From the NCBI RefSeq assembly GCF_042427745.1, contig NZ_JBHMFA010000006.1: a stretch of DNA of 64,000 bases. One strand, 5' to 3'. The notes beneath the pieces are model-generated. The model searched no databases. It saw nothing but the letters and a program-made list of their open reading frames with translations, and was not told where the DNA came from. Shown one piece after another: positions 1 to 7,542 of the stretch. Within the stretch, counting starts at the first letter, position 1. Each line of letters begins with the position of its first letter. The translations under genes were made by a program, and so were the position numbers. The DNA comes from Algibacter miyuki. Lineage in GTDB: Bacteria; Bacteroidota; Bacteroidia; Flavobacteriales; Flavobacteriaceae.

Positions 1-605
1 AACAAGACCTGAATAAAGAATTGCCAAATGTATCGGTACAAACCAAACAAGGCGACTACTTCGAAATTCTGGCTACTTTAAAAGACAGTAAAAAACCAAA
101 AATAGTATTATTTCTAGGGTCTAATATTGGAAATATGACGGATGATTTAGCAGCTAAATTCATTTATAATTTAGGAGCTAATCTTCAAGCTGGAGATAAA
201 CTATTACTCGGTGTCGATTTAATAAAAGCCAACGAAATTGTACGTCCTGCATATAACGACAGTAAAGGAATTACCGCAAAATTCAATCTTAATTTACTAG
301 ATAGAATCAATAATGAATTGGATGGTGATTTTAATCTTAATCACTTTAAGCATCAACCTGAATATGATAAAAACGAAGGTATTGCTAAAAGTTTTATAGA
401 AAGCACCATCGATCAAACAGTAGAAATAAAAGCCATTGGAAAAACCTATAAACTTGCTGAAGGAGAAAAAATTCACACCGAGATTTCTAGAAAATACAAT
501 GATAAACTTGTTGAAAAAATAATCGCAAATACAGATTTTAATCTCGAAGCAAAAATACAAGATAACAAAGGTTATTTTGCCGATTACATTCTTACAAGAC
601 ATTAA
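1..605 (+). CDS. egtD: L-histidine N-alpha-methyltransferase, C-terminal part (gene cut by window edge)
   Basis: This is the C-terminal ~200 residues of an EgtD-type SAM-dependent methyltransferase, which makes hercynine from histidine in ergothioneine biosynthesis. The reading frame is open back to base 3 with no stop, so the TTG at 21 is not a real start and the gene begins left of the window; full-length EgtD has about 320 residues. Visible family features are the FLGSNIGNM segment (the FxGSxIGN motif of the SAM domain) and the C-terminal ISRKYN segment (the ISxKF-type motif) near the end. The next gene starts 2 bp after the stop. An EgtB-type sulfoxide synthase would be expected just upstream but is not visible. 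The family call is firm; the exact substrate is inferred. Confidence 0.9.
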   Translation, partial: QDLNKELPNVSVQTKQGDYFEILATLKDSKKPKIVLFLGSNIGNMTDDLAAKFIYNLGANLQAGDKLLLGVDLIKANEIVRPAYNDSKGITAKFNLNLLDRINNELDGDFNLNHFKHQPEYDKNEGIAKSFIESTIDQTVEIKAIGKTYKLAEGEKIHTEISRKYNDKLVEKIIANTDFNLEAKIQDNKGYFADYILTRH

Positions 606-606
606 A

Positions 607-1269
607 ATGAATAAAAAAACGCTGGCCATATTAGGACTAGGAAGTCAAACCACTTTGTATTATATCAGTGAACTAAATAGAATGTTCAACCTGAAACATG
701 GTGGCTATAGCACTTGCCCGTTTATATTATTAAATGCCAATTTTGATGCTATTAATTCACTTTTACCAAACACTTCGAAAGAATTATCCCGTTTAACACA
801 AGTATGTATTCAAGACATTGAAAAACTAGATACCGCTCATATTTTGGTACCTAACATTACATTGCACGAAACAATCGATCAATTATCAGTTAAAAAAAAT
901 ATTTTACATCCTATTCATTTAACAGCATCAAAAATTAAAGTTCAACAGCACGCTAAGGTTATATTAATGGGTTCGGAATACACAATGAATTCGGCCTATA
1001 TACGTGCCATTTTCAATTTAAAGGGTATAGACATAGAAATTCCAACAGCCGAAGATAGACTTCAAATTGATGTATTTAGAAGACAGGTTTATTCCAAACA
1101 AGAAACTAAAGCACAAATAGAAAACTACCATAACATTATTAAGAAATATACGGCTAAAAACCCTGTGGTTTTGGCCTGCACCGAGTTATCTATTTTTAAA
1201 CCAAAAGACAATAATAAACTTTTTGATATGGTTGATATTCAAATTACAGCAGCCATAAACACATTATAA
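607..1269 (+). CDS. Aspartate/glutamate racemase family protein lacking the first catalytic cysteine
   Basis: A 220-residue cytoplasmic protein of the Asp/Glu racemase superfamily. I place the start at the ATG at 607 rather than an in-frame ATG at 577, which would overlap egtD by 29 bp; the chosen start lies 2 bp after the egtD stop. Racemases of this family use two cysteines, one in a CxNTxH-type motif and one in GCTE. The second is present (ACTEL, C191). At the first, the aligned segment reads VPNITLHE with Pro82 where Cys is expected, while His87 is kept. A two-base racemase mechanism is therefore unlikely as written; it may be a decarboxylase- or isomerase-like relative, or have another function. 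Close coupling to egtD suggests a role near amino-acid betaine metabolism, which is inference. Confidence 0.75.
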   Translation: MNKKTLAILGLGSQTTLYYISELNRMFNLKHGGYSTCPFILLNANFDAINSLLPNTSKELSRLTQVCIQDIEKLDTAHILVPNITLHETIDQLSVKKNILHPIHLTASKIKVQQHAKVILMGSEYTMNSAYIRAIFNLKGIDIEIPTAEDRLQIDVFRRQVYSKQETKAQIENYHNIIKKYTAKNPVVLACTELSIFKPKDNNKLFDMVDIQITAAINTL

Positions 1270-1280
1270 AATTTAACATT

Positions 1281-2126
1281 ATGAAAATTGCAGTAACATC
1301 CGCCAACGGAAAACTAGGGAGTACTATTGTAAAAAACCTCATTAATGAAGTAGGAAAAGAAAACGTTATTGGTATTGCGCGTTCACCAGAAAAAGCAAAG
1401 TACTTAGGCATTGAAATCAGAAAAGGAGATTATAACAATCGTGAAGATTTTGTTGCCGCATTACAAGGTATTGATACCGTTTTGCTGCTTTCAGGAATGG
1501 ATGAACCACAAAAAAGAATCCAACAACACAGAAACGTTATTGATGCGGCCGTAGATAACAACGTAAAAAAAATCGTTTATACAAGTATCGTTGGAGATGC
1601 CGAAAACACCGCTTTTAGTCCCGTAGTACAGAGTAATAGACAAACAGAAATAGATGTTCAGAATTCAGGTCTTGATTATGTCATTGGAAGAAATGGCATT
1701 TATATTGAGCCCGATTTAGAATATATTGATACTTACGTAAAGGAAGGTGAGATTAGAAATTGTGCAGGCGATGGAAAATGTGCTTATACGAGTAGAGAAG
1801 AATTGGGATTAGCCTATACGAAAATGTTAACTGAAGATAAACATGATGGTAAAATTTATAATCTAGTTGGAAACGCGATTACTCAAAATCAATTGGCCGA
1901 AAATATAAACCAAGTATTCAATACACAATTAATATTCACACCTGTATCTATATCCGATTATTTAGCTGAGAGAAAAGCAGAGTTAGGAGATTTTCTAGGA
2001 ACTGTAATTGCTGGAATTTACGAAGGCATAAAAAATGGAGCAAATGATGTACCTTCTGATTTTGAAAAAGTGACAGGAAGACATCATAAGTCTGTACTAG
2101 AAATGATGAAGGAATTTAAAGAATAA
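1281..2126 (+). CDS. NmrA-like NAD(P)H-dependent oxidoreductase (QorB-like)
   Basis: A 281-residue atypical short-chain dehydrogenase of the NmrA/QorB type, predicted cytoplasmic. The N-terminus carries a Rossmann glycine-rich loop (SANGKLG, residues 7-13). The segments QHRNVIDAA, YTSIVG and CAGDGK resemble the E. coli NAD(P)H:quinone oxidoreductase QorB over the whole length. It starts 11 bp after the racemase-like gene and is followed by a strong hairpin terminator, so egtD, the racemase-like gene and this gene probably form the end of one transcript. The family call is strong. Quinone as substrate is inference from QorB; other members only bind NADP as regulators. Confidence 0.85.
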   Translation: MKIAVTSANGKLGSTIVKNLINEVGKENVIGIARSPEKAKYLGIEIRKGDYNNREDFVAALQGIDTVLLLSGMDEPQKRIQQHRNVIDAAVDNNVKKIVYTSIVGDAENTAFSPVVQSNRQTEIDVQNSGLDYVIGRNGIYIEPDLEYIDTYVKEGEIRNCAGDGKCAYTSREELGLAYTKMLTEDKHDGKIYNLVGNAITQNQLAENINQVFNTQLIFTPVSISDYLAERKAELGDFLGTVIAGIYEGIKNGANDVPSDFEKVTGRHHKSVLEMMKEFKE

Positions 2127-2148
2127 AACACGAAGTATAATAAACTAC

Positions 2149-2182
2149 AAAAAGCCCATAAACATCATGTTTATGGGCTTTT
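2149..2182 (+). terminator. Intrinsic terminator after the QorB-like gene
   Basis: A perfect 14-bp stem (2151-2164 with 2168-2181) around a 3-nt TCA loop, preceded by A residues and followed by a T run. It lies 22 bp after the stop and should end the egtD-containing transcript. The symmetric A/T tails could also work on the opposite strand. Confidence 0.9.
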
Positions 2183-2304
2183 AAAATTTTACTTAATCCT
2201 GTATAATAGGAGCTAAAATATAGTTGTAAGTTCTCAATCCTTTTACGTAACTAACTAAAAATTAATTGATGCTTAAAAATTCGAACTTAGCGGTATGCTA
2301 CTTC

Positions 2305-2829
2305 TTATAAATCAAATCCATAAGCCAAACGCACCATTACTTGTGCTAATCCTTCGTTTGCTGCGCTCTTTTTGATAATAGGAAAATCCTTTAGCAATTC
2401 ATACCTCAGACTAATATCAATAGCCTTTGTAGCGTAGCCAACACTAGGGCAAAAAATCATGGAATTATCATTATATGCTTTTGTAGTTGAAAAAGCACCT
2501 CCTATTTCTCCCATAGCGTAAAACTCATTACTGAATAAGAAGGTTTTGTATCCTACCTTTACCGGAATATAGCCGAAGTTTACATCATCTTCTACAAACA
2601 AATTATTATAACCTGTTGTAAAACATAAGGAATATGTACTCGAAATATTGTATTGTGCTCTTACATCGCCCCCAACATTAAATGAATAAGGATCGTTAAG
2701 AGGTAAACCTGCATTGAGTCCAACACCAAATTTAAAATTCCTTTTGTAATTATCTGTATCTTGAGCTTTTGCAAAATTAGCATAACCCAAAAGGCATATT
2801 ACGAATAAAGTTGTAGTTATCTTTTTCAT
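2305..2829 (-). CDS. Outer-membrane beta-barrel protein, PorT-like
   Basis: A 174-residue secreted protein with a signal peptide (KK start, hydrophobic core, probable cleavage after KAQ near residue 23). The rest is a run of short amphipathic beta strands rich in aromatic and glycine residues, ending in AYGFDL with an aromatic residue near the C-terminus, as in small 8-stranded outer-membrane barrels. It lies 19 bp downstream of a second barrel gene on the same strand, so the two are likely co-transcribed. Specific function is unknown; a structural or small-solute role is only a family guess. Confidence 0.75.
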   Translation of the reverse strand: MKKITTTLFVICLLGYANFAKAQDTDNYKRNFKFGVGLNAGLPLNDPYSFNVGGDVRAQYNISSTYSLCFTTGYNNLFVEDDVNFGYIPVKVGYKTFLFSNEFYAMGEIGGAFSTTKAYNDNSMIFCPSVGYATKAIDISLRYELLKDFPIIKKSAANEGLAQVMVRLAYGFDL

Positions 2830-2848
2830 GTTATAAGTTTAAAAACTA

Positions 2849-3499
2849 TTATAATTTAAGTGCTACATATACACTAATGTTGCTGTTTTTCCCATCAGGA
2901 AATGTATAATCTGTAGCACCAAAACTTCTCTCTTTTCCAACTGTGGTAAGTCCGTAGTTATAACGTGCTCCAATTCCAATAGATTCAAAATCAAAACCAA
3001 AACCTACTGCAACACCTGCATCAAATTTGTTAAAGTCATCATTATCAAAATTATCCTCAAAATCGAAAGTACCTCCTTCTGTTTCATTGGTTGTTTGCGC
3101 ATCAATTAAGTAAGCAAAATAAGGACCTGCATGAATATTAAAATTTGGAGTTAGATTCGCTTTAAGCAAAATAGGCACTTCCAAATAGTTTAATTTAAAT
3201 TTAGCCGTTCCGTTAGCTATTACATTATCATAAGTTAATTCAGACCCCTTTCTGCTATACAGAAATTCAGGTTGAATGGCTAAGAAATCGGTTATCGGTA
3301 ACATAACAAACAAACCGGCATTAAAACTTGTTAATACGTTATTATCATCTACATCTTCTGTGTACATGTTTGAAAAGTTAGCACCACCTTTTATTCCGAA
3401 TTCCGCTTTTGGCGCATCATTAGATTGTGCATGTGCCACTGTGCATGTTGCCCCAATAGTTAAAAATAAAGCTGCAAATAATTGAATTTTCTTTTTCAT
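2849..3499 (-). CDS. PorT-family outer-membrane beta-barrel protein
   Basis: A 216-residue protein with a signal peptide ending at AHAQ (about residue 25). GIKGGANFSNMY follows directly and is the typical first strand of Bacteroidota PorT/OMP_b-brl_2 barrels (KxGxNxS). Alternating strands and acidic loops follow (an E/D/N-rich loop near residues 140-160), and the C-terminal strand ends VYVALKL. It is the first gene of a two-gene minus-strand unit with the smaller barrel protein. The family is clear; the role is unknown, since members range from secretion accessory proteins to proteins with no known role. Confidence 0.85.
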   Translation of the reverse strand: MKKKIQLFAALFLTIGATCTVAHAQSNDAPKAEFGIKGGANFSNMYTEDVDDNNVLTSFNAGLFVMLPITDFLAIQPEFLYSRKGSELTYDNVIANGTAKFKLNYLEVPILLKANLTPNFNIHAGPYFAYLIDAQTTNETEGGTFDFEDNFDNDDFNKFDAGVAVGFGFDFESIGIGARYNYGLTTVGKERSFGATDYTFPDGKNSNISVYVALKL

Positions 3500-3854
3500 A
3501 ATAATTAAAATTTATTGTTTATTTTTCTTACTACAAAGTTGCAACAAGTCTTCAAGTTTTATATTATATAATTTTTTGAATGTTTTACATAATTACCGTT
3601 TTATGCTAATAAATTTTATTGAAAACTCAGAAATTATCATTTCAGTTAATCAAAAACTCAATAAAGCACACCACAGTAATAACCGAGGTTTACCTTTATT
3701 ACAACTTAACTTTACCGATTTATAAAAAATATTAATGAAGAAGTTGAGTAACAAAAAAACACGCCATTAACCCTTAGCTTTTTTTTGTTAAATATTGATT
3801 ACAGCAATCAGAGATCAGTAAAAAACATCTCTCAATTTATTTAAAATTAAATTT
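3500..3854. other. Intergenic region between divergent barrel and GH3 genes
   Basis: 355 bp of very AT-rich DNA between divergent genes that must hold both promoters. I see no ORF, convincing TAnnTTTG element or repeat. Nothing further can be supported. Confidence 0.5.
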
Positions 3855-5375
3855 ATGAATATAATAGGTAACCTAATAAAAGGCACGATCGATTTAACAG
3901 AAAAGTTAGTAACTGAAGCAAGCCATTCAGAAAATCAAAAAAAAGTACTAAAGCATCTATTGAATACTGCTAAAGATACTGAATTTGGCAAGTTTTATAC
4001 TTTTGATACTATTTTAGAAAGTGATAATCTTGAAAAACGTTTTGCGAATGGAGTTCCTTATTTTGATTATAATCAAATTAATGAAACGTGGTGGCAAAAA
4101 CTTCACGATGGCAAAACCGATGTTACATGGCCAGAAAACCCCGATTATTATGCATTAAGCTCTGGTACAACAGGAAAAACGAGTAAGCGTATACCCGTTA
4201 CTAAAGATATGATAGACAGTATAAAATCGGCCGGAATTGCACAAATTATAGCATTAAGTCATTTTGATTTGCCAGCCTCATTTTTTGAGAAAGGCATATT
4301 AATGTTAGGAAGTTCTACCGATTTGGTTGAAAAAGACAATCATTTAGAAGGCGAAATTAGCGGTATTAGTGCTAGTAACATTCCAACATGGTTTCAAGGC
4401 TATTATAAACCAGGAGAAACCATTGCCCAAATAGACGATTGGGATGAGCGCGTTAGAAAAATTGCAGAAAAAGCCAAAGATTGGGACATAGGCGCCATAA
4501 GCGGGATTCCTTCATGGATTGAACTGATGCTTAAAGAAGTTATTACCTATAATAAGGTTGAAAACATACACGACATATGGCCAAACTTAGAAGTCTATAC
4601 ATCTGGAGGAGTCGCTTTTAGTCCTTATGAAAAAAGTTTCAACGCTTTATTAGGCAGACCGATTACTATTATAGACACTTATTTAGCTTCCGAAGGTTTT
4701 ATTGCCTTTCAAGCAAGACCAGAAACCGACGCCATGCAATTGGTAACCGATGGTGGAATTTATTTTGAATTTGTTCCTTTTAAACCAGAATACATCAATC
4801 CAGATGGCTCTCTAACCCCTGATGCGCCTTCTCTAACTATAGACGAGGTAGCATTAAACCAAGATTATGTACTTATTATTAGTACCGTTTCTGGTACATG
4901 GCGTTATATTATTGGTGACACAATTGAATTTACCGATATTAAAAGAGCTGAGATTAAAATAACAGGACGTACCAAATTTTTCTTAAATACGGTAGGCTCA
5001 CAACTTTCTGTAAATAAAATGAACGATGCTGTGAAGCACTTGGAAGATACCTTTAATGTTAAAATAAAAGAGTATACTATTTGTGCAAAACGATATGATG
5101 ATGAGTTTTACCATAGTTGGTATTTAGGAATTGATGATGATGTAGATACTAATTCATTCTCTAAAACATTGGATGATTTTTTACAAAATGCAAATAAGAA
5201 TTATCGTGTAGCACGCAGCAAAGCTTTAAAAGGAATTAAAGTGAATACTGTACCTACCTCGGTATTTTATGATTGGAATGCAGCTAATAAAAAGAAAGGT
5301 GGCCAAGTTAAAATGGAACGCGTTATGAACGAAGATAAGTTTGAAGTTTGGGAAACCTTTGTAAAAAAGCAGTAA
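3855..5375 (+). CDS. GH3-family acyl-adenylating enzyme
   Basis: A 506-residue cytoplasmic protein of the GH3 auxin-responsive promoter family, part of the ANL adenylating superfamily. The ATP-binding motif ALSSGTTGKTSKRIP is clear near residue 100, and later family segments are visible: VYTSGGVAFSPYE, TYLASEGFIAFQ and WRYIIGDTIEFTD around residues 240-360. Length matches bacterial GH3 proteins. Plant members conjugate amino acids to jasmonate or auxin; the substrates of the Bacteroidota members are unknown, so only ATP-dependent activation of a carboxylic acid is inferred. It stands alone on the plus strand and converges on the metalloprotease gene with 7 bp between stops. Confidence 0.88.
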   Translation: MNIIGNLIKGTIDLTEKLVTEASHSENQKKVLKHLLNTAKDTEFGKFYTFDTILESDNLEKRFANGVPYFDYNQINETWWQKLHDGKTDVTWPENPDYYALSSGTTGKTSKRIPVTKDMIDSIKSAGIAQIIALSHFDLPASFFEKGILMLGSSTDLVEKDNHLEGEISGISASNIPTWFQGYYKPGETIAQIDDWDERVRKIAEKAKDWDIGAISGIPSWIELMLKEVITYNKVENIHDIWPNLEVYTSGGVAFSPYEKSFNALLGRPITIIDTYLASEGFIAFQARPETDAMQLVTDGGIYFEFVPFKPEYINPDGSLTPDAPSLTIDEVALNQDYVLIISTVSGTWRYIIGDTIEFTDIKRAEIKITGRTKFFLNTVGSQLSVNKMNDAVKHLEDTFNVKIKEYTICAKRYDDEFYHSWYLGIDDDVDTNSFSKTLDDFLQNANKNYRVARSKALKGIKVNTVPTSVFYDWNAANKKKGGQVKMERVMNEDKFEVWETFVKKQ

Positions 5376-5382
5376 TAATGGC

Positions 5383-6009
5383 TTAACTAGAAAGCGTTGC
5401 CTTTTCTTCCCGTTCGTCTACTATAATCATAATTTCTTCTGGCGAAAGATAATAACGCTTTATTCTATTTTTATAAATTTCAGAAAAACCAGCTTCATTT
5501 AAAATGAAGTTTTTGGTTGCCAAAATATAAGTTTCCATGCCGTGCAAAACAGCAAAAGTATCTGCTCTACGCTCGGCATTTTTCATAGATTTTTCTGAAA
5601 ACAAATAGCCTAAACCAAACCCAATTAAATTGAATCCGCTTCTATGTTGGTAATCCATAATATGCCCTAACTCATGTCCGAGCCATCCAATAAGCACTTC
5701 CGAAGGCATGCCTTTTGTGTCATAAATGGTATCTCCAATTATAAAACTCTCACTAATTAATACCTTATACTTTCGTTTAGACTTACTGCGGAATACACTC
5801 CAAAATGTGGGTTGCGCCTGCATTGTTGATTTTCTAATCTTACTTTTGAATTTAAATTCTACAGCCACGTCTTCAAGTTCTGGATAATGTGATAAAGCCG
5901 TTTCTGCTTCAATAGCAATAGATTTTGGATATATATGTTGTGCATTCAAAGTCAATAGGTTTAATGTTAATAAGAGAATGAAGTAGATTTTTGTTTCGGA
6001 TTGAATCAT
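5383..6009 (-). CDS. Secreted zinc metalloprotease-like protein (HELGH)
   Basis: A 208-residue protein with an N-terminal hydrophobic signal segment ending around LNAQ (residue 24). It has the gluzincin motif HELGH (H112, E113, H116) followed about 30 residues later by ERRAD (E146, D150), which fits the third zinc ligand arrangement of M48-like peptidases. It is shorter than typical M48 proteins and has only one membrane or signal segment. Its ATG overlaps the stop of the cardiolipin synthase gene by 4 bp, so the two are translationally coupled. A periplasmic protease or a quality-control role is inference. Confidence 0.75.
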   Translation of the reverse strand: MIQSETKIYFILLLTLNLLTLNAQHIYPKSIAIEAETALSHYPELEDVAVEFKFKSKIRKSTMQAQPTFWSVFRSKSKRKYKVLISESFIIGDTIYDTKGMPSEVLIGWLGHELGHIMDYQHRSGFNLIGFGLGYLFSEKSMKNAERRADTFAVLHGMETYILATKNFILNEAGFSEIYKNRIKRYYLSPEEIMIIVDEREEKATLSS

Positions 6010-7427
6010 AACAACGGACTGAAAAATTTAACAAGACCTTCCAAAAACTTTTGACTTTTCGGTCTGTTTTTAAAGGTTTCGTAGGATAATTTAGTAGCAT
6101 CGGCGCATTCCAATTTAAATTCCTCCAAAATTTCAGCAGTAATCTTTTTATCGTATATCACAGCATTTGATTCAAAATTATGTTCAAAGCTTCTATAATC
6201 AAAATTACCAGATCCTACCGATGCTATTTTCCCATCGATAATTATAACTTTACTATGTGAAAAGCAATCGCGTAAAAAGATATTAATACCGACTGATAAA
6301 AATTCTTCAAAATTAGAAAACATAGAATATGTTACCAATGTAGAATCCCCTTCTTTGGGAACTAATAAATTAACTTCAATGCCACTTTGTGCCGCAATAA
6401 TCAATGCTTGCAATACTGCACGGCCAGGAATTAAATAGGGATTGGCAATAAAAATACTAGTTTCAGCCAGATTGATCATGGCGATATACTGTTGCATGAT
6501 AACAGGTTGATTTGAATCCGGTCCGCTAGTTACAATTTGTACTGGTGAAGTTCCTTGCACTTTTTGTGCTGGCAGATACTTAGCATCGAGAAGCAATTCT
6601 TTTTTACTCGCAAAATGATAGTCTTTAACAAAAATACGTTGTAAACTATTTACAGCAGGACCTTCTAATTGTAGATGCAAATCTTTCCAAACACCTAAGT
6701 CGGATATAGGCTTAATATAATTATCAGACACGTTAGTACCACCAATAAACCCAACTTTGCCATCGACAATAATTATTTTACGATGATTTCGATAGTTTAA
6801 GGTAAAAAGAAGGTTTCCGAATCTAATAGGCATCATAGGGTAGGCTTTAACACCAATTTCACGAAAACGTTTTTTCAACCTACCACTAAAAGAAGAACTT
6901 CCAAAGGAATCATAAATCATTCTTATTTCTACCCCTTCCTTTTCTTTTCTTTTAAACAATTCATAAAATTTATCCTGTAACTCCCCTTTTCCAAAAAGGT
7001 AATACTGCACATGTATAAATTTTTCAGCTTCTGAAATCGCTTTAAAAATAGCATTAAAAGTTTCTTCACCATTATTAAGCACGGCTACTTTATTTCCTTC
7101 AGAAGCATATAAATTGGTGCCATTAAAGATTAGTTTTGAAAGTTTTTTTGATTGTGTTGATGAAAAATCGCATTCTAATTCCTCGTGTAACTTATCTTCA
7201 TTATCTAAATTATAGAGGTCTTTTATTTCAGATTTTTTCAGCCTGAAAAATTTAAACTTCCTTCTATTAATTCCAAATAAATAATATAATAGCGCGCCAG
7301 CAAATGGAAAAACGATTATTGTAAATAACCAGCTTAACGATTTTGTGGGCCTTGAACCATACATAATAACATTATATATAGCCCATAAGCTTGATAAAGC
7401 ATATAATATGATGAGTATATTAGACAT
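6006..7427 (-). CDS. cls: Cardiolipin synthase (phospholipase D superfamily)
   Basis: A 473-residue inner-membrane protein with two N-terminal transmembrane segments (about residues 3-22 and 31-52), then two PLD catalytic domains. Both HKD motifs are intact: HRKIIIVD (H215, K217, D222) with downstream GGTN, and HSKVIIID (H391, K393, D398) with downstream GSGNFDYRS. Length and layout match ClsA-type enzymes, which condense two phosphatidylglycerols to cardiolipin. It is followed by an overlapping metalloprotease gene. TamL lies 115 bp upstream on the same strand, so the block may be an envelope-biogenesis transcript. Confidence 0.92.
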   Translation of the reverse strand: MSNILIILYALSSLWAIYNVIMYGSRPTKSLSWLFTIIVFPFAGALLYYLFGINRRKFKFFRLKKSEIKDLYNLDNEDKLHEELECDFSSTQSKKLSKLIFNGTNLYASEGNKVAVLNNGEETFNAIFKAISEAEKFIHVQYYLFGKGELQDKFYELFKRKEKEGVEIRMIYDSFGSSSFSGRLKKRFREIGVKAYPMMPIRFGNLLFTLNYRNHRKIIIVDGKVGFIGGTNVSDNYIKPISDLGVWKDLHLQLEGPAVNSLQRIFVKDYHFASKKELLLDAKYLPAQKVQGTSPVQIVTSGPDSNQPVIMQQYIAMINLAETSIFIANPYLIPGRAVLQALIIAAQSGIEVNLLVPKEGDSTLVTYSMFSNFEEFLSVGINIFLRDCFSHSKVIIIDGKIASVGSGNFDYRSFEHNFESNAVIYDKKITAEILEEFKLECADATKLSYETFKNRPKSQKFLEGLVKFFSPLL

Positions 7428-7542
7428 ATAGTTAAATGTAAGGCTAAACTCGTATATTTCAAAAAAGTTGGATTCTTTGAGGTATTTTAATATCCGATTG
7501 GATTAAAATTGAGAAGTAAAATGCAGCTAGCTTAAAGATTGT

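Noticed and set aside
21..605. TTG at 21 as the start of a complete 194-residue gene
   Set aside because: The frame is open to the window edge and the protein matches only the C-terminal part of EgtD.
297..629. Minus-strand ORF of 110 codons
   Set aside because: Low-complexity Phe/Ile-rich shadow of egtD on the opposite strand.
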